A model generated the notes under the pieces. The model saw only the letters and a program-made list of their open reading frames with translations, was not told the DNA's origin and searched no databases. DNA of 64,000 bases from JANPIX01 sp031425195 (GTDB lineage: Bacteria; Pseudomonadota; Alphaproteobacteria; Rhodobacterales; Rhodobacteraceae), in assembly GCA_031425195.1 (NCBI GenBank), contig JANPIX010000024.1, positions 1-64,000 of the forward strand, read 5' to 3'. Positions 8,360 to 17,505 of the stretch are shown in pieces; the stretch's first letter is position 1; each line of letters opens with the position of its first letter. The position numbers and the translations under genes are program-made.

Positions 8360-9136
8360 CTATCTGTCATTGAAATCCGGCGTGCGCTTTTCCAGAAACG
8401 CGGCCATGCCTTCCTTCTGGTCATCTGTGGCAAACATCGCGTGAAACAGGCGGCGTTCATAATACAGCCCTTCCCGCAGGGTGGTTTCATAGCTGCGGTT
8501 GACCGCTTCCTTTGCAGCCATAAGGGACAGAAGTGATTTGTTGGCGATTATCGCCGCGATCTTCATGGTTTCGTCCATCAGCGCATCGGGCGCGACCACG
8601 CGTGAGACAAGGCCGGACCTTTCCGCCTCGGTCGCGTCCATGGTGCGGCCTGTCAGGTGCATGTCCATCGCCTTGGACTTGCCGACGAACCGGGTCAGGC
8701 GCTGGCTGCCCCCCATGCCGGAAATGATACCGAGGTTGATTTCCGGCTGACCAAAGCGGGCGTTGTCGGCGCAGATGATGAAGTCGCACATCATTGCGAG
8801 TTCGCAGCCGCCGCCCAGCGCATAGCCTGCAACGGCGGCAATGATGGGCTTGCGGATGCGCAGGATGGTTTCGGCGTCGCGGGCGAAAAAGTCTTCGCCG
8901 AACACATCGACAAAGGATTTCGCGGCCATTTCCTTGATGTCGGCCCCGGCGGCAAAGGCCTTTTCCGAACCTGTGAGGACGATGCAGCGCACCGCCGCAT
9001 CCTTGTCGGCAGCGGTCAGGGCGGTGGCCAGTTCGCCCATCATGCGGGCGTTGAGGGCGTTAAGTGCATCAGGCCGGTTCAGCCGGATCAGGGCCACACC
9101 CTGTTCGATCTGGACGAGCAAAGTTTCATAGGTCAT
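8360..9136 (-). CDS. Enoyl-CoA hydratase (crotonase family)
   Basis: Hydrates trans-2-enoyl-CoA to 3-hydroxyacyl-CoA in fatty-acid or related acyl-CoA degradation. The 258 residues match short-chain crotonases. The oxyanion-hole blocks FAAGADIKEM and ALGGGCELAMMCD are present, and both catalytic glutamates are in place (E112 in GGCELAM and E132 in FGQPEINLG, 20 residues apart as in rat hydratase). The C-terminus ends EKRTPDFNDR, a common ending. I chose ATG 9136 rather than a TTG four codons upstream, on family length. It lies between mutM and rpsT on the same strand. Confidence 0.92.
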   Translation of the reverse strand: MTYETLLVQIEQGVALIRLNRPDALNALNARMMGELATALTAADKDAAVRCIVLTGSEKAFAAGADIKEMAAKSFVDVFGEDFFARDAETILRIRKPIIAAVAGYALGGGCELAMMCDFIICADNARFGQPEINLGIISGMGGSQRLTRFVGKSKAMDMHLTGRTMDATEAERSGLVSRVVAPDALMDETMKIAAIIANKSLLSLMAAKEAVNRSYETTLREGLYYERRLFHAMFATDDQKEGMAAFLEKRTPDFNDR

Positions 9137-9167
9137 CTGGCACCCCAAAGTCGTGACAACGCGTGTA

Positions 9168-10019
9168 TCAACGCTGGCAACGTGGACAATAGAACGAAGA
9201 CCGGCCTGATTGCACGATCCGCGTGATCGTGCCGGTGCAGCCTTCGGTCACGCAAGGTTCGCCTTCACGGCCATAGACGCGGAACGTGTGCTGGAAATAG
9301 CCCAGTTCCCCGTCTGTCTGGCGGTAATCGCGCAGCGAGGAGCCGCCCGCGTCGATCGCTTCGGTCAGGACTTGGCGGATCAGGGGGACAAGGGCGCCCG
9401 CCTTTTTCGCAGACAGATCGCCCGCGCGGCGCTGTGGTTTGATGCCTGCGCGAAACAGCACTTCGGACACATAGATGTTGCCAAGGCCCGCCACCACACG
9501 CTGATCCAGAAGGGCCGACTTGATGGGTGTGTTGCGGCCCGACAGGCGCGCGGCCAGGTAGGTTTCGGACAGTTCATTGCCCAGCGGTTCCGGCCCCAGC
9601 CCGGCCAGCAGGGGATGGGCATCGCCCGCTTCGGTGGCGAACAGATCCATCGCGCCAAACCGCCGGGCATCGTTGAAGGTGACACGCGCGCCGCCGGCCA
9701 TGTCGATCACGACGTGGTCGTGTTTGGCCGCTGCGGCGTGGGGGTGTCGGAAATCGCCAAGCATGGTACCAGAGATCAGCATCCGGCCGGACATTCCCAG
9801 ATGGACCAGCAGGGTTTCGCCCGAAGACAGATCGGCGAGAATGTATTTCGATCGCCGGCGCAAACGCAGAACCGTGGTTCCGGTCAGTCGGTCGGCCATG
9901 CCCAATGGCAGGGGCCAACGCAGATCGGGGCGGTTGACCTGTACTTGTGCTATGACCTGACCGGTCATCACGGGTTCCAGCCCGCGGCGAACAGTTTCGA
10001 CTTCTGGCAGTTCGGGCAT
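9168..10019 (-). CDS. mutM: Formamidopyrimidine-DNA glycosylase (Fpg/MutM)
   Basis: Bifunctional glycosylase and AP lyase that removes 8-oxoguanine and ring-opened purines. The 283 residues begin MPELPEVETVRRGLEP, where the proline after Met is the catalytic nucleophile and the following glutamate is also catalytic. A conserved lysine sits in LRRRSKYILADL, and the protein ends in a four-cysteine zinc finger (CVTEGC and YCPRC). The start is fixed by the MPE motif; the frame is open further upstream but would remove the essential N-terminal proline. It diverges from ubiE across about 64 bases. Confidence 0.97.
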   Translation of the reverse strand: MPELPEVETVRRGLEPVMTGQVIAQVQVNRPDLRWPLPLGMADRLTGTTVLRLRRRSKYILADLSSGETLLVHLGMSGRMLISGTMLGDFRHPHAAAAKHDHVVIDMAGGARVTFNDARRFGAMDLFATEAGDAHPLLAGLGPEPLGNELSETYLAARLSGRNTPIKSALLDQRVVAGLGNIYVSEVLFRAGIKPQRRAGDLSAKKAGALVPLIRQVLTEAIDAGGSSLRDYRQTDGELGYFQHTFRVYGREGEPCVTEGCTGTITRIVQSGRSSFYCPRCQR

Positions 10020-10083
10020 CGTGGCCTTTGACGGTTTTGGACGGGGTGCCGCATTGCAGCGGCTCGTTCGCCCCCTATAAGGT

Positions 10084-10869
10084 ATGACAGAGCAAAGGAC
10101 ACAAGACCCCATGCACGACGACGCCTCGCCCCCGGATTCGACCCATTTCGGTTTTCAGACTGTCGATGCGTCCGCAAAGGCCGGAATGGTGCATGGCGTG
10201 TTCAGCCGTGTGGCAAGCAAATATGACATCATGAACGATGTGATGTCGGGCGGTGTTCACCGGCTTTGGAAGGACGCCATGATGGACTGGCTGGCCCCGC
10301 GTCCGGGTCAGCGGCTGCTGGATGTGGCGGGGGGCACGGGCGACGTGGCGTTCCGGTTCCTGAAGCGGGCCGAAGGATCGGTGGCCACGGTTCTGGACAT
10401 GACGGAATCGATGCTCGTGTCGGGCCGCAAGCGTGCCGAAGCCGATCAGATGGCGGACCGGCTTTCCTGGGTGGTGGGTGATGCCATGGCCCTGCCCTTT
10501 GCGGCGAACAGTTTCGACGTCTACACCATCAGTTTTGGCATTCGGAACGTGACGCGGATCGGGGATGCCCTGCAGGAGGCGCACCGCGTGCTGCGGCCCG
10601 GCGGGCGGTTGATGGTACTGGAGTTCAGCCAGCTTCCCAATCCGGCGATGCAGTGGGCCTATGACAAGTATTCGTTCAACGTGATTCCCGTTATGGGGCA
10701 GATCATTGCCGGAGACCGGGCGAGTTATCAGTATCTGGTGGAATCGATCCGCAAGTTCCCCGATCAGGAAACCTTTGCCGCGATGATCCGCACGGCAGGT
10801 TTTTCGCAGGTGAAGTATCGCAACATGACGATGGGTGTTGCCGCCCTTCATTCCGGGTGGAAGATCTAG
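10084..10869 (+). CDS. ubiE: Ubiquinone/menaquinone C-methyltransferase
   Basis: SAM-dependent C-methyltransferase of ubiquinone synthesis (the COQ5 step). The FSRVASKYDIMNDVMSGG block and the SAM motif LLDVAGGTGDVAF are typical, as is the SFGIRNVTRIGDALQEAHRV segment. 261 residues are given from ATG 10084; an internal ATG at 10111 would give 252, nearer the family norm, with an AAAGGA about 16 bases before it, so the start is uncertain by nine codons. The stop abuts the ubiB GTG directly, so ubiE and ubiB form one operon. Confidence 0.95.
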   Translation: MTEQRTQDPMHDDASPPDSTHFGFQTVDASAKAGMVHGVFSRVASKYDIMNDVMSGGVHRLWKDAMMDWLAPRPGQRLLDVAGGTGDVAFRFLKRAEGSVATVLDMTESMLVSGRKRAEADQMADRLSWVVGDAMALPFAANSFDVYTISFGIRNVTRIGDALQEAHRVLRPGGRLMVLEFSQLPNPAMQWAYDKYSFNVIPVMGQIIAGDRASYQYLVESIRKFPDQETFAAMIRTAGFSQVKYRNMTMGVAALHSGWKI

Positions 10870-12396
10870 GTGCGCGGACCTCACAACATCTGGCGGCTGA
10901 TCCGGACGCTTGCCACGCTTGAACGAACCGGGGGCATCAGTGTGGTGCTGGAGGCGTTCAAAGCGCCGCCGCGCCTGCGGGTTGTGGCGCATGTTCTGGG
11001 GTGGCCGTTCAAGTGGCTGGGTCTGAAGGGTGATCCGTCGCTGCCGCCGGCGACGCGGGCGCTGACGGCCCTTGGCCCGGCCTATATCAAATTCGGGCAG
11101 GTTCTTTCGACCCGGCCCGACATCATCGGTGACGAATTGGCGCTGCAACTGAAGTATCTGCAGGACAAGCTGCCGCCCTTTCCCGTGGCCATTGCGCGCA
11201 AGATGATCGAAGAGGAACTGGAACAGCCGGTCGATACCCTGTTCAGCGAGTTTTCGGAACCCGTCGCCGCCGCGTCGATTGCGCAGGTGCACCGCGCCCG
11301 GATGGCGAGCACGGGGCAGGAAGTGGCGGTCAAGGTGCTGCGCCCCAACATCGGGCGGGCGTTCCGCAAGGATATCGACGCGTTCTATCTGGCCGCAAGA
11401 ATCATCGAACTGCTGGCCCCTTCAGCGCGGCGGTTGCGGCCGATGGACGTGATCACCCATTTCGACGGCGTCGTGCAGGGCGAACTTGACCTGCGGCTGG
11501 AGGCGGCGGCGGCAGGCGAATTTGCGGCCAACACCAAAGACGACGCCGGATTTCAGGTGCCCAAGGTGATCTGGAACCTGTCGGGCCGTCAGATCATGAC
11601 GCTCGACTGGGCCGAGGGCACCAACATGGCCGACAATGCGGCCATTGATGCGGCGGGGCATGACCGCACGGCGCTTGCCACGCGGGTGTTGCAACTGTTC
11701 CTGCTGCACGCGCTCCGCGACGGGTATTTCCACGCTGACATGCATCAGGGCAATCTGAAGGTGGCGGCGAACGGCAACATCATTGCCTTTGATTTCGGCA
11801 TAATGGGGCGGCTGGATGAATACACCCGGCGCGTCTATGCCGAGATCCTGTTCGGTTTCATCCGCAAGGATTACCGACGCGTGGCGGAAGTGCACTTCGA
11901 GGCCGGGTATGTGCCCGCCGACTATGACATCGACGAATTCGCGCGGGCGCTGCGCGTGGTGGGCGAGCCGATCTTTGGCATGGATGCGAGCCGGATATCG
12001 ATGGCGCGGCTGTTGTCGTATCTGTTCGAAGTGACGGAGCGGTTCGGGATGCAGACGCGCACAGAACTTATCCTGTTGCAGCGAACCATGGTTGTGGTCG
12101 AAGGGGTGGCGCGCGGGCTTGATCCGCATATGAACATCTGGCAGGTCGCGGCCCCGACGGTGCAGGACTACATCACACGCAACATCGGGCCGCGCGCATT
12201 GCTGCGTGATCTGGCCAAGACGGTGCGGGTGATGGCGCGCTTTGCCCCGAAATTGCCGGCGATGGTAGAGGCGCAACTGCTTCGCCAGTCGGAACACATG
12301 GTCATCATTCAGCGGCCACGCGTGCATCCCGTGGCCTGGGCTGCGGGCGGGGCGGGTCTTCTGGCGCTGGGCATCTGGATCGGGACCGTTCTTTAG
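10870..12396 (+). CDS. ubiB: UbiB, ABC1/ADCK-type atypical kinase for ubiquinone synthesis
   Basis: Membrane-associated atypical kinase/ATPase needed for ubiquinone synthesis, probably handling lipid intermediates. 508 residues. The KxGQ motif lies in AYIKFGQVLSTRPD, the alanine-rich loop in VAAASIAQVHRA, and kinase-like metal residues in HADMHQGNL and IAFDFGIMG. The C-terminus holds a hydrophobic membrane anchor (AGGAGLLALGIWIG). It starts with GTG immediately after the ubiE TAG with no intergenic space. It converges with a phosphotransferase gene seven bases downstream. Confidence 0.94.
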   Translation: MRGPHNIWRLIRTLATLERTGGISVVLEAFKAPPRLRVVAHVLGWPFKWLGLKGDPSLPPATRALTALGPAYIKFGQVLSTRPDIIGDELALQLKYLQDKLPPFPVAIARKMIEEELEQPVDTLFSEFSEPVAAASIAQVHRARMASTGQEVAVKVLRPNIGRAFRKDIDAFYLAARIIELLAPSARRLRPMDVITHFDGVVQGELDLRLEAAAAGEFAANTKDDAGFQVPKVIWNLSGRQIMTLDWAEGTNMADNAAIDAAGHDRTALATRVLQLFLLHALRDGYFHADMHQGNLKVAANGNIIAFDFGIMGRLDEYTRRVYAEILFGFIRKDYRRVAEVHFEAGYVPADYDIDEFARALRVVGEPIFGMDASRISMARLLSYLFEVTERFGMQTRTELILLQRTMVVVEGVARGLDPHMNIWQVAAPTVQDYITRNIGPRALLRDLAKTVRVMARFAPKLPAMVEAQLLRQSEHMVIIQRPRVHPVAWAAGGAGLLALGIWIGTVL

Positions 12397-12403
12397 CGCG
12401 ACA

Positions 12404-13258
12404 TCAGGGTTGCAGCGCCGCAAGTTCAAGGTGCATGGCAGCGCGGTAATCGTCATCGCCGCGTTCGGCTTTCCAAAGGCAGTGGGCGGCCATGCGCCAA
12501 TGGAACAACGGTGCCAACGCCTTGTAGCGGTCTGCCAACGCCGGTTCGTAGGCCGCCAGAAAGCTTGTGGTTTCACGCTGCGTCAGGACCGTGCCGCGAT
12601 ATAGGAACTGCATGGCGGGCGACAGGAAATGCGCCATGTCTTCCACCGGATCGCCAATGGCGGGGCATTGCCAATCGATCAACACCGGGCCGGTGGCAGA
12701 CATGATGATATTGCCGGGCACCAGATCGCCGTGAATGATGAAGGCCTGTGATGACGGCCCCACATCTGTCGCCGGGGGTTCTGGCAGGGCCGCGCTGCAT
12801 TGCGCAAGGATGGCGCGGGTCTGGGCGATAATCGCGGTTGAACCGCCCTGCAGGCTCCGCCAGCCGGGGGGCAGAACTGCGGGGACAGGCAACGTCTGCA
12901 ACCGGTGCAGAAGGTGGGCCACGACCTGCACATCCCGGACCCAGGCCGCGCCTTCGACGTGGCGGTAGGCGATCCAGCCCTGCCCCTGCCCAAGCCATTC
13001 AGGCGCGACGCCCGATCCTGTGAGGTGATGAAGCGATGCCGCCTCAGCCCCGGGATTATTGGGGAACAGGGGGCTGTGACCTGCCGGGTCATACAGTTTG
13101 ACCACGCAGTCGGCGACACGCCACGAACGGTTGACCCTGCCACCCCGCAAGCTTTGCCACTGCGTGCCTGTCAGGTGCGGGGCATCTGCCACAACTGCAG
13201 CGACCAGCCAGTCGGGCGGCAAGGGGGTGGCGGGCTGATGCAGGGGGGACGCGGGCAT
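12404..13258 (-). CDS. Phosphotransferase (APH/choline-kinase-like)
   Basis: Cytoplasmic kinase-fold protein of about 284 residues from ATG 13258. The catalytic loop reads IHGDLVPGN (HGDxxxxN) and the metal-binding segment LIDWQCPAIGDPVEDMAHF; an N-terminal GGRVNRSWRV and VVKLYDP with the likely ATP-binding lysine complete the fold. Such proteins phosphorylate small molecules such as choline, homoserine, sugars or aminoglycosides; the substrate is unknown. It is convergent with ubiB and has the flgD stop 49 bases upstream on the same strand. Confidence 0.75.
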   Translation of the reverse strand: MPASPLHQPATPLPPDWLVAAVVADAPHLTGTQWQSLRGGRVNRSWRVADCVVKLYDPAGHSPLFPNNPGAEAASLHHLTGSGVAPEWLGQGQGWIAYRHVEGAAWVRDVQVVAHLLHRLQTLPVPAVLPPGWRSLQGGSTAIIAQTRAILAQCSAALPEPPATDVGPSSQAFIIHGDLVPGNIIMSATGPVLIDWQCPAIGDPVEDMAHFLSPAMQFLYRGTVLTQRETTSFLAAYEPALADRYKALAPLFHWRMAAHCLWKAERGDDDYRAAMHLELAALQP

Positions 13259-13307
13259 GACGCAACGCTGCCCTGTCGGACAGGGCGGCGCAAGGGGCGT
13301 GCCGCCT

Positions 13308-13958
13308 TTAGTCGCGCAGGGCGGTGACGGCGGATGCGGGAACCTCGGCGCCACCTTCCAGAACAAGCGTTGTGCCAGAGGCGCCACCCCGCACCTCGGT
13401 GATTCGGCCATAGGCTTCTACCGGGTTGCTGCTGATCATCTGATCGCCTGCATAGCTTTCAAGTTTGAAGGTATAGCTGCCAGCAGGCAGGGCCGCGCCA
13501 GTTGCGTCCTGCGGTGCCCAGTCGAGCGAGCGGGCCGTCAAAGGCACATCATCGCGGGATACAAGATTGCCCTGCGCATTGTAGACGGCAAGCACGGCGC
13601 GATCGGCCCCGGCGGCGGGAACGGGCGACAGAGTGACCGGTTGCCCCTGCACCCAGACGGCGGCCGTGGAACGCGCCTCTTTCCCGACCCAGCCCGCCAT
13701 TTGCGCCATGCCCATCAGACCGAATTCAGCCTGCATCGATTCCAAAAGCTTGTTGGTGCGTGCCTGCTGTTCGACGCCGGAAAACGTTGCCAGCTGAACG
13801 GCATAGTCAGCGGAATCGATCGGGTTCATCGGATCCTGGTTCTGCAGCTGTGTCGTCATCATGCGCAGGAACGTGTCAAAGTCGGAATTGATCATCGACT
13901 TCGGGTCTTTGTCCGGCGTTGCGGGCCGGGGGGCGGTGGCAACCTGGGAAACGTCCAT
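13308..13958 (-). CDS. flgD: Flagellar hook-capping protein FlgD
   Basis: Scaffold that caps the growing hook and allows FlgE to polymerise. 216 residues. The conserved N-terminal block is FDTFLRMMTTQLQNQDPMNP followed by ATFSGVEQ; the rest shows the beta-rich FLG and Tudor-like region (GSYTFKLESYAGD). The start is ATG 13958 or 13961: AAAGGAAAG lies just upstream and the second ATG has the better spacing. The fliK stop lies about a dozen bases upstream, so fliK-flgD form an operon. Confidence 0.92.
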   Translation of the reverse strand: MDVSQVATAPRPATPDKDPKSMINSDFDTFLRMMTTQLQNQDPMNPIDSADYAVQLATFSGVEQQARTNKLLESMQAEFGLMGMAQMAGWVGKEARSTAAVWVQGQPVTLSPVPAAGADRAVLAVYNAQGNLVSRDDVPLTARSLDWAPQDATGAALPAGSYTFKLESYAGDQMISSNPVEAYGRITEVRGGASGTTLVLEGGAEVPASAVTALRD

Positions 13959-13969
13959 CATCTTTCCTT

Positions 13970-15286
13970 TCAAAGCCGCAGGTCGAGTGCGGAGCTGGTG
14001 TCATGGGGCCGCGGGCGCGACGGGGCGGGTTCGGATGTGGGCATGTGGACCGAGTTTTGTGCTGTTGGCTGCGGGGTGGGATGCGGGCGGGCATAATCCT
14101 GTGCTTGGCCCTGCATGCTGCCTTGGGAATTGCCTTGCGAAAAGCTGAAGCTCGTCTGGGCAAAGCCAGCCTGCCGCAATTCCTGCGCCAGTTGATCTGC
14201 GTGACGGCGCATCAGATCCACCGTTTCGGGGCGGTCAGCCTGAATGGCGATGGTCAGCCTGTCATCAGTGGTCTGGATGATCATGTGCAGCCGCCCCAAT
14301 TCCTCGGGTGCCAGGGTCAGGGCAACCCCGTCAGGGACGGGTGCGGCGATATGCGCCTGCACGGCCTGAACAAAAGGCTGCGGGGTGAAGGTGGCTGCAA
14401 GCGGCGGCGCATCGCGGGGGGCAGTGTGGGTCATTCCAGCGACCGTGATTTGCGACAGAGGGATCAGCGGCGTATCGCGGGGCGTCAGGTTGACGTCGGT
14501 GGTGGTTGGCAAACCGTCTGTTTGAACGGGGAAAACCTTGTGAGGATGGGATTCCAATTCGGAAGCGGCCTGTGCACGCGGTGTTGCGGGATCGGTGTGA
14601 TCCGGGACTTGGGCTGTGACTGCTTCGGCGGGCGATGGGAAGGCCGTGGTTGCGGAACGAACAACTGCGCCGACCGTCGCGGCAGCGGTTTCTGGGCCCG
14701 CCTCTGCACCGTGTGGCGACAATTCGCCGTGGGGCGGGGCATCTGGCTGATGATCCATCATCCGCCAAAGCCGCTGCGCCGCAGTTACCGGCACCATACT
14801 CGGCGAGGGCACGGAGTTTGGTTGAACCTGCACCACCAACGGCACATCGGCGGAATATTGCGGCCCGCTGGCCGCTGGAGGTGTGGTACCACCGGATGGT
14901 GGTTCGGGCGGCGGCTTTGCAACGCTTGCCTGTTCGGTTGAGGGAAGGGGTGCAGGGGCGATCGCGGGCGTGGCAATTGAAGATGCGGGCGGCCCATCAA
15001 GGCCGGTGTCGGAATGTGCCGAGTGCGGTGGCACCTCGCCGTCGGTGGCTGGATCGGGTGCGACTTCCAGAGCGGCGGGCATCCATGGGAAAATTGGAGG
15101 TAGGACCGTCGGCAAAGGCGCGCCATCCGGGAAGGACGTTGCCAAGGTGGAATCGTCTGATGACGGTTCGTCTTTTGGCGGCGCTGACCCCTCCATGACG
15201 GTGGCAAAGCCGTCATCACCCTCCCCCCCCGGCAAAACCGGAGGCGGGGCTGTGACTAGTGCGGAGGAGAGTGGTGACACGATCAT
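13970..15286 (-). CDS. fliK: Flagellar hook-length control protein FliK
   Basis: Secreted ruler that sets hook length and switches export specificity through FlhB. 438 residues from ATG 15286. The first two-thirds are rich in proline, alanine, serine and threonine with no fold visible, as in FliK rulers. The C-terminal Flg_hook domain is near residues 290-385, with LTLAPEELGRLHMIIQTTDD and ADRPETVDLMRRHADQL. I chose 15286 because an upstream extension would run into the divergent FlgJ-like gene. Identification rests on the C-terminal domain and on the flgD neighbour. Confidence 0.85.
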   Translation of the reverse strand: MIVSPLSSALVTAPPPVLPGGEGDDGFATVMEGSAPPKDEPSSDDSTLATSFPDGAPLPTVLPPIFPWMPAALEVAPDPATDGEVPPHSAHSDTGLDGPPASSIATPAIAPAPLPSTEQASVAKPPPEPPSGGTTPPAASGPQYSADVPLVVQVQPNSVPSPSMVPVTAAQRLWRMMDHQPDAPPHGELSPHGAEAGPETAAATVGAVVRSATTAFPSPAEAVTAQVPDHTDPATPRAQAASELESHPHKVFPVQTDGLPTTTDVNLTPRDTPLIPLSQITVAGMTHTAPRDAPPLAATFTPQPFVQAVQAHIAAPVPDGVALTLAPEELGRLHMIIQTTDDRLTIAIQADRPETVDLMRRHADQLAQELRQAGFAQTSFSFSQGNSQGSMQGQAQDYARPHPTPQPTAQNSVHMPTSEPAPSRPRPHDTSSALDLRL

Positions 15287-15333
15287 TCGAAACCCGACTT
15301 CTGCCAAGATGCGCCAATCATGCCCCCAACTGA

Positions 15334-15348
15334 TTACCCATTCTTTAC
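15334..15348. promoter_or_regulatory. Possible CtrA-type site between fliK and flgJ-like
   Basis: TTAC-CCATTCT-TTAC, which matches TTAA-N7-TTAA at six of eight positions with the correct 7-base spacing. It lies in the divergent fliK/flgJ-like intergenic region. Weak alone; supported by better sites in other flagellar promoters. Confidence 0.35.
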
Positions 15349-15392
15349 TGTCTGCGGGCAGAGTGATGAAAATCGAACGAAAGGCAGAAGCC

Positions 15393-15677
15393 ATGATGAT
15401 ACCGCCCGTTTCCAGCGCGAAACCTACAATTGACAGCAGGGCAACTGACCTGCTTTGGGCCAAAGCGCAGGCGCTTGAGGCGACGTTTCTTTCGGAAATG
15501 CTCGGCTATGCGGGGGTGGGGGAGGCTGCCACATCGTTTGGCGGCGGCGTGGGGGAGGAGCAGTTCGAATCATTCCTGCGTCAGGAACAGGCAACTGCAA
15601 TTGTGCGCCACGGCGGCCTTGGCCTTGCCGAATCGTTGTTTCATGCCTTGACGGAGCGTGCCAATGACCGCCCGTGA
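15393..15677 (+). CDS. flgJ: FlgJ-type rod-binding protein, no muramidase domain
   Basis: Small flagellar protein of 94 residues that corresponds to the N-terminal rod-binding domain of FlgJ: ALEATFLSEMLGYAG, then GVGEEQFESFLRQEQA and GGLGLAESLF. The peptidoglycan-cleaving domain of enterobacterial FlgJ is absent; a separate lytic transglycosylase at 36297-37019 could supply that activity. The likely start is ATG 15393 with AAAGG about ten bases upstream; an ATG at 15366 is also possible. The 3' end overlaps the FlgN-like gene. Confidence 0.78.
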   Translation: MMIPPVSSAKPTIDSRATDLLWAKAQALEATFLSEMLGYAGVGEAATSFGGGVGEEQFESFLRQEQATAIVRHGGLGLAESLFHALTERANDRP

Positions 15678-16005
15678 TGCGGCCCTGCTGGTGGAGCGTG
15701 CGCTGGACGACGTGCAGGATTGCCTGCAACGCGGCAGGTTGGCCGATCTGGCCGGCCCGGGCGACGTTATTGCACGTCTGATGCCGCAGATGGCCGGCCT
15801 TGCCGACCTTGCGTTGGCCCAGCGGCTTCGGTCAAAGGCCGCACGGAATGCCGCCTGTCTTGACGCCGCGACGCGGGGGGTGCGGGCTGCGCGCCGCAGG
15901 ATCGCCGACGTTGCGGCGGCGCAATCGGGGCTTGCCACCTATGACATGCGGGGTCGCCGCGCCGCCGTTCTGCCCGCGGACAGCGTTTTGCAGCAGCGCC
16001 TGTGA
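15664..16005 (+). CDS. FlgN-like flagellar chaperone (putative)
   Basis: A 113-residue, alanine- and arginine-rich, fully helical protein with no signal peptide. Its position between the FlgJ-type gene and flagellin, and the long amphipathic helices (ALLVERALDDVQDCLQRG, AARNAACLDAATRGVRAAR), fit a FlgN-type export chaperone for FlgK and FlgL. Sequence similarity is not strong enough to be sure. It starts at ATG 15664 inside the end of the FlgJ-type gene (14-base overlap), so the two are translationally coupled. Confidence 0.55.
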   Translation: MTARDAALLVERALDDVQDCLQRGRLADLAGPGDVIARLMPQMAGLADLALAQRLRSKAARNAACLDAATRGVRAARRRIADVAAAQSGLATYDMRGRRAAVLPADSVLQQRL

Positions 16006-16058
16006 CTGGCGGGATTAAGTCAAATGCCGCGCAATTCACGGTGTTTGATCCTTTCGCC

Positions 16059-16073
16059 TTAGCAAACTTTTAG
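16059..16073. promoter_or_regulatory. Possible CtrA-type site upstream of flagellin
   Basis: TTAG-CAAACTT-TTAG, six of eight matches to TTAA-N7-TTAA with exact spacing, about 150 bases upstream of the flagellin ATG. The 217-base leader 16006-16222 has no other clear promoter; I saw no sigma-54 or sigma-28 consensus. Confidence 0.4.
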
Positions 16074-16222
16074 AATTTGGCGGGCATCACTGATCGGGCA
16101 TCCCACGACGGGGTGGCGCAGCGGAAACCATCCTCTGCAAAGGCGCGAAGCCCTGTTTTGCCATCCGCAAGGGTGGCGTGTTCCGCCTGGCGAAAGACGC
16201 CGGCAAGTAAGGGAAACTGAAG

Positions 16223-17425
16223 ATGTCTTCAATTCTGACCAACACGGGCGCCATGGTTGCCCTGCAGACCATCAAGGCGACGAACGCCAAGATGAGCATG
16301 ACGCAATCTGAAATCTCCACGGGGAAATCCGTATCTTCGGCCAAGGACAACGCGGCAATCTGGGCAATTTCCAAAGTCATGGAATCGGATGTCAAAGGGT
16401 TCAAGGGCATCTCGGAAAGCCTGTCGCTCGGCTCGTCCACCATCGCGGTGGCGCGGCAGGCATCGGAAACGGTGACCGACCTTCTGACCGAAATCAAGGG
16501 CAAGATCGTCGCCTCGCAAAACGCGAACGTGGACAGGGCCAAGATCCAGACCGATATCGTTGCGCTGAAAAGTCAGGTCGAATCGGTGGTGGGCGCGGCG
16601 CAGTTCAACGGGCTTAACTTGGTGGACGGTTCGCAGTCGTCGGTCAACGTTTTGTCGTCGCTTGACCGGTCATCGTCCAGTGTGACCGCGTCGAACATTG
16701 CCGTGACGGCGCAGGATCTTTCCACCGGGGCTTATGTTGCAAAAGCCGCGCTGGCGGGGTCCACTGGGGTTGCCACTGCGGGCGATACGGCGGGTTTTGC
16801 GCTGGACGCGACGTCGGGCACGGGTAACATCGTGATCGACAGCGCAGCCACTTTCGCAGCAGGCGACAAGATCGCGATCACGATTGGCGGGAAATCGGCA
16901 AGCTATACCGTTTCGGCCGATGACGTGGCGGCGACAACCCCTGCCGATATCGTGGCCGTGGGTCTGAAGAATGCCGTCGAAGGGTTGGGCATTCCCGGCA
17001 TCAGTATCGACTATGACAGCGCGACGCCCGGGACGCTTGTGTTCAACAACACGGGCAGCACGGCGCGGTCGGTCAGCGCTCAGTTCACCAATGCCGGATC
17101 GGGCGGTCTGGGTGCGCTGTCGTCGGTTGACGTGTCAACGAGCGCGGGTGCGACGGCAGCGTTGGGCAACATCGAAACCATGCTGCAGACATCGATCGAC
17201 GCGGCGGCCTCGTTCGGTTCGGTGCAAAAGCGGATCGAAATTCAGGCCGATTTCGTTGGAAAACTGACCGATTCGCTGCGCGCCGGGATCGGCACGCTCG
17301 TGGATGCCGACATGGAAGAAACATCGGCGCGCCTGCAAGCCCTGCAAGTGCAGCAGCAGCTTGGCGTTCAGGCACTGTCGATCGCGAACCAGCAGCCGCA
17401 AAACCTGCTTGGTCTGTTCCGTTAA
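16223..17425 (+). CDS. fliC: Flagellin
   Basis: Structural subunit of the filament, 400 residues. The conserved D0/D1 N-terminal part (MSSILTNTGAMVALQTIKAT, then QSEISTGKSVSSAKDNAA) and C-terminal part (LQALQVQQQLGVQALSIANQ, then QNLLGLFR) bracket a variable middle rich in glycine, alanine, serine and threonine. It is the only flagellin in the window. The start is ATG 16223; upstream AAGGGAAA is the likely ribosome site. A long leader and a hairpin just downstream suggest post-transcriptional control, and flaF and flbT, its known regulators in alphaproteobacteria, follow directly. Confidence 0.96.
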   Translation: MSSILTNTGAMVALQTIKATNAKMSMTQSEISTGKSVSSAKDNAAIWAISKVMESDVKGFKGISESLSLGSSTIAVARQASETVTDLLTEIKGKIVASQNANVDRAKIQTDIVALKSQVESVVGAAQFNGLNLVDGSQSSVNVLSSLDRSSSSVTASNIAVTAQDLSTGAYVAKAALAGSTGVATAGDTAGFALDATSGTGNIVIDSAATFAAGDKIAITIGGKSASYTVSADDVAATTPADIVAVGLKNAVEGLGIPGISIDYDSATPGTLVFNNTGSTARSVSAQFTNAGSGGLGALSSVDVSTSAGATAALGNIETMLQTSIDAAASFGSVQKRIEIQADFVGKLTDSLRAGIGTLVDADMEETSARLQALQVQQQLGVQALSIANQQPQNLLGLFR

Positions 17426-17433
17426 ATGGTGCG

Positions 17434-17461
17434 GGTCGGGGCGGCGAAGGCGGCCCCGACC
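17434..17461 (+). terminator. Stem-loop after flagellin, 9-bp stem
   Basis: GGTCGGGGC and GCCCCGACC form a perfect 9-base stem around a 10-base loop, eight bases past the flagellin stop. No T-run follows, so it is more likely an mRNA-stabilising or attenuating hairpin than a full terminator. It would let flagellin be made in excess over flaF and flbT. Confidence 0.6.
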
Positions 17462-17505
17462 CAGTTCACTTTCATCCAGACCCGACACCCCCGGAAGGAT
17501 AGACC

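Noticed and set aside
10075..12576. Minus-strand frames opposite ubiE and ubiB
   Set aside because: Antisense shadows of ubiE and ubiB; the plus-strand proteins show all family motifs.
16006..16222. Sigma-54 or sigma-28 promoter before flagellin
   Set aside because: No TGGCAC-N5-TTGC or TAAA-N15-GCCGATAA match good enough to report.
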